NCBI GenBank assembly: GCA_937901905.1
Contig: CALDIF010000052.1
Coordinates: 1-24,554 of the forward strand
Source of the DNA: an uncultured Porphyromonadaceae bacterium
GTDB lineage: Bacteria; Bacteroidota; Bacteroidia; Bacteroidales; Muribaculaceae
Length of the DNA stretch: 24,554 nt
Direction of reading: 5' to 3'
Shown here: positions 9,001-16,858 of the stretch, in pieces
How positions within the stretch are numbered: the first letter of the stretch is position 1
Layout: the number at the start of each line of letters is the position of its first letter
Translations under genes and position numbers: made by a program
The notes under the pieces: generated by a model
The model's input: the letters and a program-made list of their open reading frames with translations, nothing else
Databases searched by the model: none
Told to the model about the DNA's origin: nothing

Positions 9001-12000
9001 CCATCGAGAACACGGTGCTGCAACACTTGCTTTCAAGTGATGACAACAGACGTGTCGAGACAAAGCGCGATGAGAAAATCACGACAGTCCCGCTTTCTTA
9101 CGCCCAAACCGGTGTCTACTTCGAGTGCTTGAAAAATCCGCTATCTACGATTTACAACATTCCTTATCGGCTCACCTACCCCGGCGACATCAGCGCCGAA
9201 GCGCTTGCACGCGCTGTCAGACAAGTTGCCGGGTGTCACCCCGAGTTGCACGTTCACTTCACGACTGTCGGCGACACGGTGATGCAAACCGTCGATGATG
9301 CGGCTCCGCTCCAAGTGACAACAAGCAGCATGAGCGACGAGGCTCTAAACGAATACAAGAGGGAATTTGTCCGACCGTTCAACCTCGCCAAAGCGCCACT
9401 GTACCGATTTGAAATTGTCACCACACCAACCGGTGTTCACTTGTTGCTCGATGTTCATCATCTGTTGTTCGACGGCGGTTCTGCCGACCTGTTCATCAAC
9501 GAAGTGAATGCTGTGTTGGAAGGTGGCGACGTCAAGCCCGAGCAGTACACTTACGCCGACTTCGTCACCGATCAACAGGTCGCGGCGAGTGGCGAAGCAT
9601 TCGCTGACTCCGGGCAATTCTTTGCCGAACGTTTGGCGGGCTGTGAAGGAGCAACCGAAATTGCCGCCGACCTGCCCAAGAGCGACACTGCCGGCTATAT
9701 AGGTGAAGCGGTGTGTGCCGTTGACCACGACAAGATTGCCGAACATTGTCGTCACGGCAAAGCCACGCCGGCACATCTGTTCCTCGCCGCCGTGGCTTAC
9801 GTTGCGGCGCGACACACCAATAGTCGCGAAGCATACTTGTGTACCGTGAGTAGCGGACGTTCCAATCTCAAGATAGCCGACACGGTGGGCATGTTTGTCA
9901 ACACCCTGCCACTCGCCGTGAACATCGGCGACACCACCGTAGCCGAATATATCGACAGTGTCAGCGAGACGTTTGACGAGACATTGACCCACGAGGACTA
10001 CCCCTTTGCTCGCATTGCCGCCGACTATAACTTCAAGCCCGCTATTGCCTTTGCCTATCAAGTGGGCGTGTTGTCACGATATACACTCGGCGAGGTTGAG
10101 GTGCAACAGGAGTTGCTCGAACTGAATGTGCCCAAGTTCAAGATTAACATCAAGATTGAAACACGTGGCGTGGTTGTGCAATATGACGACTCGTTATACA
10201 GTGCCCGCCTCGCACAGTCGCTTGCCGAGAGCATTGTCGCCGTGGTCGAACGGTTAATGTCATCACCCGAAGCACGGGTACGCTCGTTATCTATTGTCAG
10301 CAAGAGCCAATCCGACGAGTTGTCGCGACTGCGCACCGTCGCTACCGGAGACGCACCGTTCAAGTTGTTCCACGAGTGCATCGGTCACTATGCCGAAACT
10401 CAACCCGAACATGAGGCACTCGTCGCTTGTGATGCCCGTTACACTTACGCCGAGATGAACCGCGTGACCGACAATATCGCCGCTGCCCTCGCCGGGCAGG
10501 GTGTGCGACCTCGCGACCGCGTGGCGTTGTTGTTGCCACGCACGAGCCGTCTGATACTTGCGCTTTTCGGCACGCTCAAAGCCGGTGCGGCTTATATCCC
10601 CTGTGACCCCGAGTATCCTGCCGAGCGTGTCAAACTGATCTTGGAAGACAGCGAGGCTCGCTTCATCATAACCACTGCCGACCGCATCACTTCATTGCCC
10701 GAGGGCAAGGCTATCGATGTGGAGCGACTCATGGCGACAGATTGTGAGTACACAGCACCCGAGATAACACCCGACGACCTCGCTTACCTGATTTACACCA
10801 GCGGCTCGACCGGTCGTCCCAAGGGGGTGATGCTTCGTCATGAGGGCATTTGCAACTACTTGTACGGTCACCCTTCCAACGCGTTTGCCAACGCCGTTCT
10901 CACCGATGCGACACGCATCTTGAGCGTCACCACGATTTCGTTCGACGCGGCGTTACAGGACATCGGCATGGCTATGTACAACGGCAAGACGCTTGTCGTT
11001 GCAACCGAGGAGCAAGCCAACAATCCTCTCGAGTTAGCACGCTTGATAACCGAGCAACACATCGACATGGTGTCGGGCACGCCCTCACGCTGGCTCACAT
11101 GGCTCACCGGCGACGACTTCAACCGCGCCATCGCCCGCATCAAGATTGCTCGCGCCGGTGGCGAGAAGTTCAGCGACAAGTTACTGCAACAATTACGTGA
11201 AGTGACTTCGGCACGCATCTTCAACTGCTACGGTCCCACCGAAATCACGGTAGCGTCCAACAACAAGGAATTGACCGTGGCAGCAGTCGTGACCGTCGGC
11301 AAACCGCAACTGAACGTGACCGAGTATGTGGTCGATGCCGACGGCAACGAGTTGCCTGTGGGTGTGGTAGGTGAATTGTACATAGGCGGTCGTGGCGTGG
11401 CTCGAGGCTACAACAACCTTGACGAGATGACGCGCGAGCGCTTTATCGACTACCGCGGTACTCGCGTGTATCGCAGTGGCGACTACGCCCGTTGGCTGCC
11501 CGACGGTGACATTGTCATTCTCGGACGCACCGACCACCAAATCAAGTTGCGCGGACTGCGCATCGAACTCGGCGAAATCGAGAACGTGATGCTCAAGGTT
11601 GACGGCATGGACAAGGTGGTAATCATGATTAAGACTTTGGGAGGCAAGGAGCACCTGTGTGCCTATTACACCGCCACACGCGAGATTGCTCCCGACGCAC
11701 TCAAAGCCGAGATTTCCAAGAGCCTGACACAATATATGGTACCCACGGCTTACCTGCAATTACCGCACATGCCACTCACGCCCAACGGCAAGACCGATGT
11801 CAAGGCGTTGCCCGAACCGCAACTCGCCGTCAGCAGTGCCTACGAGCCGCCGGTCAATGATACCGAAAAGACGTTGTGCCGCATCTTCGCCGACATTCTA
11901 CAAACGGATCGGGTGGGAGCCACCGACAATTTCTTTGAATTGGGTGGCACATCACTTGTTGTGACACGCGTGATTATCGAGGCCGATAAAGCCGGGTTAC

Positions 12001-13268
12001 ACGTGGCTTACGGCGACGTGTTCGCCAATCCCACACCGCGAGCGCTGGCACGCCTGCTCGGTGGAGGAGATGACGGTGACAGCACCGACGAGGTGCGCGA
12101 CTACGACTACACCGACATCAACACCCTCTTGGCGGGAAACACGCTACAAGCCTATCGTCAAGGCGAGTGCCGACCGCTCCACAACGTGTTGCTCACCGGT
12201 GCCACAGGTTACCTCGGCATACACATCTTGCGCGAACTCATTGACAGCGATGCCGATAACATCTATTGCCTCGTGCGTGGCAAGACAAGCGAGAAAGCGA
12301 TGAGCCGCTTGCGCACATTGCTGTTCTATTACTTTGCCGACTCGTTCAAGGACTTGTTCGGCAAGCGGTTGCACATTATTACAGGTGATGTGACCGGCGA
12401 TTTTGATGCCGGTGCTCCGGTTGATACTGTGTTTAACTGTGCCGCCATCGTCAAGCACTTCAGCGAGGGGACCGAGATTGAAGACGTGAACATCGGTGGT
12501 GCTCAACGCTGCGTGGAATACTGTTTGCAACACGGGGCACGCCTCGTACACATTTCAACGGCCAGCACACGCGGTCTGTGGGTAGGCGAGCCACATGACG
12601 ACGTGTTCACCGAGCAACGTTTCTACATGGGACAGTTCCTCGGCAACAAGTACATTTACTCGAAGTTCATGGCCGAGCGACTCATACTCGATGCAGTGGC
12701 TCATCGCGGTCTCGACGCCAAGATAATGCGAGTGGGCAACCTCGCCGCACGCAGCACCGACGGCGAGTTCCAAGCCAACTTCCGGACCAACTCGTTCATG
12801 GGGCGCATCAAGGTGTACAGCATGCTCGGCTGCTGCCCCCACGCGATGCGCAACAAGCGAGTGGAGTTCTCACCCATCAACGAGGTGGCACGCGCAATCG
12901 TGCTGCTCGCCACCACGCCGGCATCATGCTGCGTGTTCCACCCCTACAACATTCACGGGCAGTTCCTCGGCGACGTGCTCAGCGGATTGACCGGCATCGG
13001 CAAAGGTATCCGATTTGTCGAACAGGAGGAATTCGAGCGCGCAATGGAGATAGCGAAAAACGACCCTGCAAAGGCCAAACAGTTATCCAGCCTGCTTGCC
13101 TATCAAGACATGGCTCACGGTCAACGTACAACCGATGTGGCACGTGACAACGACTACACCGTTCAAGTGCTCTACCGCTTGGGCTTCGCGTGGTCGCCCA
13201 CGTCGTGGGACTATGTGGAACGCATGCTCACCGCAATAGGCTCGCTCGGTTTCTTCGATATGGAATGA
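6021..13268 (+). CDS. Dimodular nonribosomal peptide synthetase, C-A-T-C-A-T-reductase
   Basis: The 2415-residue assembly line has these domains in order: condensation (HHVIADG at 128-134); adenylation (YTSGSTGVPKG at 580-590, YGPTE, YRTGD, A10 lysine near 907); carrier (serine near 963 in GLTSIS); condensation (HHLLFDG at 1146-1152); adenylation (YTSGSTGRPKG at 1592-1602, YGPTE, YRSGD, NGK); carrier (LGGTS, serine 1978); and an NAD(P)H-dependent thioester reductase (TGATGYLG at 2059-2066, YIYSK at 2211-2215). All catalytic motifs look intact. By family knowledge it should couple two amino acids and release the dipeptide as an aldehyde, which commonly cyclises to a dihydropyrazinone or pyrazinone. 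The N-terminal condensation domain could also add an acyl cap. ATG 6021 is chosen over an overlapping GTG at 6012. The stop overlaps the transferase start. Confidence 0.95.
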   Translation: MKTTAPLTRVQYELYAECVTHPGESLYNLPYLYTLDGNLDGQRLRDAIVTAVNAHPTLFTRIELDADGEPLQCVDRDNEQWEPDIEEIADIEAVKPTLIVPFDIIGGRLFHIRLFHDSEHYYLLLDMHHVIADGTSIKVMLTDIDAAYRGEQLQAEALTMTEVANDEPQRRSGELFEECKRWYAANFDCGDTFTPILPDLDDECRAEGNMARVLDVDMARVDTYCKTRGIFRSNFFTTAFSLVLARFNNGHESLFTTVYNGRSDKRFSHSVGMTVKTMPVFAHFDDETTVLDYLRAAQEQMSGCRSHDTYAYSDAIADLNLQSDTMFAWHAMLFADEQLCGAPMTATRLCNSTLGVSLYIKAFISGGKYHIKAEYDSDKYSSELIASVLESYEAAVNGFLTCEKVSEIDITTGSQIATLDAFNRCDCEYDTNQTVVSLLRRQAAATPDNVAVVYGERRYTYREVDSLSDRIAAYIAARRLTAGDTVSIIIPRCEWMAIASIGVIKAGCAYQPLDPSYPAERLNFMMSDADAKLLIADRDLRHLVDEYDGDVLYTDTLTSLPDAPSPERAITPDDVFILLYTSGSTGVPKGCRLSHGNLVAFINWYKRYYDLHAGHAVAAYASYGFDACMMDMYPGLSCGATIHIVPEELRLDLVALNEYFENNGITHAFMTTQVGYQFATSIDNHSLIHLSTGGEKLASLAPPHGYTLHNVYGPTECTVFTTTHPVTTKQKDIPIGKPLDNMRLYVVDSRGRRQPVGATGELWVSGPQVSLGYLNRPDKTAEVFINNPFTDVEKYARVYRTGDIVRYLPSGELQFVGRRDGQVKIRGFRIELKEVEGVIREFPGIKDATVQAFDETGGGKFIAAYVVGDDTVDIDELNAFILERKPPYMVPAVTMQIDAIPLNQNMKVNRRALPVPERKSTTAVGVDVPMNVLERELHAITAAIVNNNDFGVTTPLGYAGLTSISAIRLAVQVNKRYGVALDAKSLVKTGTLQSIENTVLQHLLSSDDNRRVETKRDEKITTVPLSYAQTGVYFECLKNPLSTIYNIPYRLTYPGDISAEALARAVRQVAGCHPELHVHFTTVGDTVMQTVDDAAPLQVTTSSMSDEALNEYKREFVRPFNLAKAPLYRFEIVTTPTGVHLLLDVHHLLFDGGSADLFINEVNAVLEGGDVKPEQYTYADFVTDQQVAASGEAFADSGQFFAERLAGCEGATEIAADLPKSDTAGYIGEAVCAVDHDKIAEHCRHGKATPAHLFLAAVAYVAARHTNSREAYLCTVSSGRSNLKIADTVGMFVNTLPLAVNIGDTTVAEYIDSVSETFDETLTHEDYPFARIAADYNFKPAIAFAYQVGVLSRYTLGEVEVQQELLELNVPKFKINIKIETRGVVVQYDDSLYSARLAQSLAESIVAVVERLMSSPEARVRSLSIVSKSQSDELSRLRTVATGDAPFKLFHECIGHYAETQPEHEALVACDARYTYAEMNRVTDNIAAALAGQGVRPRDRVALLLPRTSRLILALFGTLKAGAAYIPCDPEYPAERVKLILEDSEARFIITTADRITSLPEGKAIDVERLMATDCEYTAPEITPDDLAYLIYTSGSTGRPKGVMLRHEGICNYLYGHPSNAFANAVLTDATRILSVTTISFDAALQDIGMAMYNGKTLVVATEEQANNPLELARLITEQHIDMVSGTPSRWLTWLTGDDFNRAIARIKIARAGGEKFSDKLLQQLREVTSARIFNCYGPTEITVASNNKELTVAAVVTVGKPQLNVTEYVVDADGNELPVGVVGELYIGGRGVARGYNNLDEMTRERFIDYRGTRVYRSGDYARWLPDGDIVILGRTDHQIKLRGLRIELGEIENVMLKVDGMDKVVIMIKTLGGKEHLCAYYTATREIAPDALKAEISKSLTQYMVPTAYLQLPHMPLTPNGKTDVKALPEPQLAVSSAYEPPVNDTEKTLCRIFADILQTDRVGATDNFFELGGTSLVVTRVIIEADKAGLHVAYGDVFANPTPRALARLLGGGDDGDSTDEVRDYDYTDINTLLAGNTLQAYRQGECRPLHNVLLTGATGYLGIHILRELIDSDADNIYCLVRGKTSEKAMSRLRTLLFYYFADSFKDLFGKRLHIITGDVTGDFDAGAPVDTVFNCAAIVKHFSEGTEIEDVNIGGAQRCVEYCLQHGARLVHISTASTRGLWVGEPHDDVFTEQRFYMGQFLGNKYIYSKFMAERLILDAVAHRGLDAKIMRVGNLAARSTDGEFQANFRTNSFMGRIKVYSMLGCCPHAMRNKRVEFSPINEVARAIVLLATTPASCCVFHPYNIHGQFLGDVLSGLTGIGKGIRFVEQEEFERAMEIAKNDPAKAKQLSSLLAYQDMAHGQRTTDVARDNDYTVQVLYRLGFAWSPTSWDYVERMLTAIGSLGFFDME

Positions 13269-13900
13269 ATGTCATCGTTGACGACAATATCGCCGCTATA
13301 GACCCGGCTGTCGCCTTGACCGCAGTGAGCGACGACAGGCGAACAAAAGCCTTGCGCTACTTGCGCGAGGACGATCGTCGCGGTTGTGTCGCCGCCTACT
13401 TGTTGCTGCGCGCGGCATGGCACGCCGAGGTCGGTGAGGAACCGCTTCCGCCGGTGGTGTACGACAGTCGGGGCAAGCCGGCTCTTGACGGCCACAACGA
13501 TATTTACATCAGCCTCAGCCACACCACGGGAGCAGCAGCCGCCGTGGTGGGCTGTGAGCCGGTGGGTGTCGACATCGAGCGCATCACCCTGCCCGAGCGT
13601 GATGTGATAGACCACGTCATGAACGAGCGCGAACAAGCCGGAATATACAACGATGCCGACCCGGCTATCGCGTTCACGCGATTGTGGACGATGAAAGAGA
13701 GCCTGTTAAAACTCACCGGCGAGGGCTTGCGCAACGATATGCGCACAGTCCTCGCCGATGACGATATTTACCACTTCGACATCAAGCAGATGTCACATCA
13801 CATCTGCACCGTGTGTTACAGGCGCGAAACTTCGGTCAAAGACCCAAGCCGATGCCTATGGTCCACACATTATCAATTTCGGGACCGCAACCGCTCTTGA
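13265..13900 (+). CDS. Sfp-type 4'-phosphopantetheinyl transferase
   Basis: The 211-residue protein carries the Sfp-family signatures SLSH (83-86), PVGVDIERI (GVDIE at 101-105, magnesium binding) and LWTMKESLLKLTGEG (W-x-x-KE-x-x-x-K at 141-149). It should transfer phosphopantetheine from coenzyme A to the two carrier-domain serines of the upstream NRPS. The ATG at 13265 overlaps the NRPS stop by 4 bp (ATGA), which implies translational coupling and a dedicated role. The last 21 residues (from about 191, DPSRCLWS...) are encoded opposite the 3' end of the convergent gene and look unlike a conserved PPTase ending. The functional core is complete before the overlap. Confidence 0.93.
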   Translation: MNVIVDDNIAAIDPAVALTAVSDDRRTKALRYLREDDRRGCVAAYLLLRAAWHAEVGEEPLPPVVYDSRGKPALDGHNDIYISLSHTTGAAAAVVGCEPVGVDIERITLPERDVIDHVMNEREQAGIYNDADPAIAFTRLWTMKESLLKLTGEGLRNDMRTVLADDDIYHFDIKQMSHHICTVCYRRETSVKDPSRCLWSTHYQFRDRNRS

Positions 13901-14567
13901 AGAGTTTGCAGGGACTGTAACGGGCGTATAACGCAATCTTGTTATAGGCAACACCGACGAGCACATCGGCCGACACCTTGCGTTGACACAACTTATTGGT
14001 AGTCGACGAGTAAGTCGTGTTGTTTTCCTTGAAACTGTTGTTGTAAGATGCGTAAAAGTTCCAATTCAACACACCACCCACTGTAATGTGCCACTTCTTG
14101 CCGAAACCCTTGGCATAGGTGAGCGGGAATTGTATGGTGTGTAATCTGAGGAGCGACGATGTTTTGGCCGTATTGGGTTCCCACATGTCTATCACCGTTG
14201 CACCGCTCAACACGTCGGTATCAAACCGATAATCCTTCTTGAGTGCGTAGGTCTTGTATTGATAACCGGCACCCAACGAGAAACTGTTGCGGTCGCCGAA
14301 GGTATATTTCGCTCCGACGACTTGCAACACACCAACTTCCTTGACGAGCGAGCCACAGCCGTTGAAACTGCCGGAGCCCAAACCGAAGTATAGCCCCTTG
14401 AAGTCAGCACTCCACGGTGATTGAGGAACTTCCTCCAACTCCTCGTCCTCGAGGTAATCGTCACTCACGTCTACCGTTGCCACATCAACCGCAGCAACCG
14501 GCTCGGAGTCGGCAGCCCATGCCGACATACCACACAATGCAGCCAATACTAAAAAAACTTTCTTCAT
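13836..14567 (-). CDS. Small outer-membrane beta-barrel protein
   Basis: The 243-residue product begins MKKVFLVLAALCGMSAWA, a Sec signal peptide. A short acidic stretch follows (DDYLEDEELEEVPQ), then Gly- and aromatic-rich alternating strands (FKGLYFGLGSGSF, FSLGAGYQYKTYALKK, VLVGVAYNKIALYARYSP) and a C-terminal strand TIGIGLGL. This is typical of the small Bacteroidetes outer-membrane barrel proteins, though I cannot name a subfamily. ATG 14567 is preferred; the in-frame codon at 14573 is TTG. The 3' end overlaps the convergent PPTase gene by 65 bp. Expression should come from the promoter element at 14679-14686 through a leader of about 105 nt that contains tandem repeats. Confidence 0.75.
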   Translation of the reverse strand: MKKVFLVLAALCGMSAWAADSEPVAAVDVATVDVSDDYLEDEELEEVPQSPWSADFKGLYFGLGSGSFNGCGSLVKEVGVLQVVGAKYTFGDRNSFSLGAGYQYKTYALKKDYRFDTDVLSGATVIDMWEPNTAKTSSLLRLHTIQFPLTYAKGFGKKWHITVGGVLNWNFYASYNNSFKENNTTYSSTTNKLCQRKVSADVLVGVAYNKIALYARYSPCKLFKSGCGPEIDNVWTIGIGLGL

Positions 14568-14582
14568 CTTCAATTATTCTAT

Positions 14583-14641
14583 TTACATTAATATTAATAC
14601 AGTCGGGTTACATTAATACAGTCGGGATTAATACAGTCGGG
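14583..14641 (-). repeat. Three tandem 15-bp repeats in a 5' leader
   Basis: ATTAATACAGTCGGG (plus strand) occurs three times without mismatch, at 14593-14607, 14612-14626 and 14627-14641. The first and second copies are each preceded by TTAC-type sequence (TTACATTAAT at 14583-14592 and 14608-14617). The array lies between the predicted transcription start (near 14672) and the ATG at 14567 of the outer-membrane gene, so it would be transcribed in the leader. Copy-number change by slippage or protein binding are both possible; neither is shown. Confidence 0.9.
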
Positions 14642-14678
14642 CAAGGCAACGACCCGCACAACAATTCACTTGACGCGA

Positions 14679-14686
14679 CAAAGGTA
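14679..14686 (-). promoter_or_regulatory. Bacteroidetes -7 element for the outer-membrane barrel gene
   Basis: On the minus strand this reads TACCTTTG, an exact TAnnTTTG. The expected -33 TTTG is poorly matched (TGTC near 14706-14709). Transcription would begin near 14672, giving a leader of about 105 nt that includes the tandem repeats. Confidence 0.6.
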
Positions 14687-14859
14687 CTAAATTTATTCGG
14701 AAACCGACACTTTTTTTGAAAGAGATTGCTCCGAGTTACCGCTTGTTAATGTTCATCGCAACAGTACTCCCATTACGGTCAATCGTTACTGTTTGAGAAA
14801 AATAGACCTATGGGGCAAAAAACTTCATCTTCTCATACACTCATCTCATTAAATAATCG
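14687..14859. other. Intergenic region between divergent genes
   Basis: No supported gene lies here. A 7-bp inverted repeat (AACAGTA at 14760-14766, TACTGTT at 14787-14793, 20-nt spacer) sits between the two divergent promoters and could be an operator. It is short enough to be chance. Confidence 0.4.
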
Positions 14860-14867
14860 TATATTTG
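14860..14867 (+). promoter_or_regulatory. Bacteroidetes -7 element upstream of the 14894 gene
   Basis: TATATTTG matches TAnnTTTG exactly and lies 27 nt before the ATG at 14894. The -33 region shows no clear TTTG. The position fits transcription of the gene at 14894 and probably also the hydrolase gene at 15576. Confidence 0.6.
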
Positions 14868-14893
14868 CAATCTAAAGCCAAAACCGTACTACT

Positions 14894-15508
14894 ATGAAGA
14901 GATTTATCACATTCGCAACCGTCATCACGACCTTAACACTTGCGGCATTAGCCGTTGACCTGAACGAAGATTTTTTCATACAGCGCAGCCAACTCCTTGA
15001 CTACGTTGGAGAACAATCATGGACTCTCAAATCGACAGAAACCATCTATGATGCCGGTCGACTGACCGAGTCGCTCAACATAGATAACATTGATGCATAT
15101 CTTGACGGTACTCGCCTATCCGACAAAGCCACACTGACTTTCTTGATTAACAAGGAAACTATGGCATTAATGGTTATGGCATCGACCGAACACGACGTTT
15201 TGTTCGAGCACATTTTCAACTCGGCGATGGAGCCCACCGTGTTTGCCTTCGATATTGGAAACGTCAGCGAGTTATCCCTTGCCGCGATAAGTTCCGACGG
15301 CACCAAGACGTGGATAAGTTTCGCCAACCCGTTGTCGGGCGATGACATGGTGCGCTTTGCCGTCCATGAGCCGTATAACCTTGCCGACGTGAATGCGGCG
15401 ACCCTACGCTTGTCGCCGGATCAGTTCAACATCGTGTCTGCATACATGAACGAGTTGAGCGAGCACAACTTTATCAACTCTATGCCCTATGCCCCAATTC
15501 AGTACTGA
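14894..15508 (+). CDS. Secreted protein of unknown function
   Basis: The 204-residue product starts MKRFITFATVITTLTLAALA, a plausible signal peptide, and then gives a soluble mixed alpha/beta pattern with no cysteines and no motif I recognise. It reads like a periplasmic protein (ALMVMASTEHDVLFEHIF, TKTWISFANPLSGDDMVRF). A good -7 element lies just upstream. The hydrolase gene starts 67 bp downstream with no obvious promoter between, so the two may be co-transcribed. Function unknown. Confidence 0.75.
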   Translation: MKRFITFATVITTLTLAALAVDLNEDFFIQRSQLLDYVGEQSWTLKSTETIYDAGRLTESLNIDNIDAYLDGTRLSDKATLTFLINKETMALMVMASTEHDVLFEHIFNSAMEPTVFAFDIGNVSELSLAAISSDGTKTWISFANPLSGDDMVRFAVHEPYNLADVNAATLRLSPDQFNIVSAYMNELSEHNFINSMPYAPIQY

Positions 15509-15575
15509 CGCCCCCCCACGAGTTCTTCAACACTTGTTGATGTTTGGCACGGAATTCCAACGATAAGACCGACAC

Positions 15576-16574
15576 ATGGCAATACCTTTATCCATCACAA
15601 GAAGAGTCATCATATCGATTGTCACACTGCTGATTGTAAGCCTTGGTGCATCGGAAACATTCGGGCGAGTCGGACATGGTGTCATTCCCCCAGCCCCCGA
15701 TTATAATGACTCTACACAGTGGTATGTACGGGATCGCCATGCCGATGCCGACATTTTCTACGTCATCTCGACCGAAACGGGCGACTATCGCTCGCACGAT
15801 GGCATCACTTGTCACTATGCCGACACCTATAACGACAGTGTTCGCCCGGCACTACATGACGAGATGACGGGGGTGGAGAGCCTGTTGAGTGGCGAACTCA
15901 ATTATTATTCTCCCTACTACCGCCAGTGCTCTTTACAAACTTTCGCCTCCGACAGTTTGTCGGTCGAACGACTTCCGTTGGCATTGAGCGATGTCCGCAG
16001 GGCATTCAACCGCTATATCAAGCAACTCAATCAAGACCGCCCGTTTATCCTCGCGGGATACAGCCAGGGAGCCATGGCTGTGCTGCAACTGTTGCAAGAG
16101 ATGGATAGTCTCACCTACAAGCGTATGATTGCAGCCTACGCGATAGGGGTCAATATACCGCAGTCGCTCATTGATAACTGTGATTTTATAGTGCCGGCAA
16201 CCGGTGCCGACGACACGGGAGTGACAATTTGTTACAACTCGGTTAGAGACCCCGAGCGTGTCATTCATCTATTGGGTGACAACAATGCAGTGGCAATCAA
16301 TCCTGTGAATTGGCGTACCGACTCGACACCTGCCACACTGGTAACAGTCCCCTCGCCGATAATTCCCGAAATGGATCAGACTGCCGACACACTCACCGTG
16401 AGCCTTGACCCGACAACACATTTGCTATTGGTGAAGGGTTTTACCGGCACCGATTATGTACTTCCCGTTATCGGTAAAGACGGCAACTATCATTCTCGCG
16501 AGATTTGGCTTTATCGCAAGCAACTGCGAGACAACATTGAAAAGCGAACAAGAGTTTTCCTGCCCGGTCGTTGA
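15576..16574 (+). CDS. Secreted DUF3089-like alpha/beta hydrolase
   Basis: The 332-residue product has an N-terminal hydrophobic export segment (VIISIVTLLIVSLG at about 11-24). Motifs resembling the DUF3089 group of alpha/beta hydrolases follow: ADIFYVISTETGDY near 58-71, then RPFILAGYSQGAMAVLQLL, whose GYSQG contains the likely nucleophilic serine at 163. A later acid and histidine cannot be placed with certainty. It probably acts in the periplasm or at the cell surface as an esterase- or lipase-like enzyme with unknown substrate. It follows the gene at 14894 in the same direction. Confidence 0.72.
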   Translation: MAIPLSITRRVIISIVTLLIVSLGASETFGRVGHGVIPPAPDYNDSTQWYVRDRHADADIFYVISTETGDYRSHDGITCHYADTYNDSVRPALHDEMTGVESLLSGELNYYSPYYRQCSLQTFASDSLSVERLPLALSDVRRAFNRYIKQLNQDRPFILAGYSQGAMAVLQLLQEMDSLTYKRMIAAYAIGVNIPQSLIDNCDFIVPATGADDTGVTICYNSVRDPERVIHLLGDNNAVAINPVNWRTDSTPATLVTVPSPIIPEMDQTADTLTVSLDPTTHLLLVKGFTGTDYVLPVIGKDGNYHSREIWLYRKQLRDNIEKRTRVFLPGR

Positions 16575-16699
16575 TATAACTTGGGGGGCTTTGTCTGTTT
16601 GACAACCGATACAACTCCATAATCATGCGATTTTTTGATTGCTCAAAGGTACATTTTTTGACCTGAATGAGACAGTAAACGAGATTTGACTCACAAGAG

Positions 16700-16731
16700 T
16701 TTGCAAGTATTCGGGGAAAGTGTTACCTTTG
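16700..16731 (+). promoter_or_regulatory. Strong Bacteroidetes promoter for the mosaic secreted protein
   Basis: TTTG at 16700-16703 and TACCTTTG at 16724-16731 are separated by 20 nt, matching both Bacteroidetes promoter elements. Transcription would begin near 16738, giving a leader of about 120 nt before the ATG at 16859. This argues against translation from an in-frame start at 16742. Confidence 0.75.
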
Positions 16732-16858
16732 TACCTGTAAATTGTTTTTCACTAAGGTAGCAACTTTCTACCTTAACACCGATTCCTCATATTTCTTTTT
16801 CTCATATTTATTTTTATTCGGGACAATATTGCGAATAAGTCCCAAAACCAATACAATA

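Noticed and set aside
14583..14641. A CRISPR array
   Set aside because: The 15-bp units are too short and directly abutting or 4 bp apart, with no spacers and no cas genes.
14417..14719. A 100-residue rightward reading frame over the start and leader of the outer-membrane gene
   Set aside because: It is antisense to a convincing gene, runs through the tandem repeats, and has no coding-like composition.
16742..16858. Upstream in-frame extension of the mosaic protein (MFFTKVATFYLN...)
   Set aside because: It begins only about 10 nt after the predicted promoter -7 element and does not resemble an export signal, whereas ATG 16859 is followed by a normal signal peptide.
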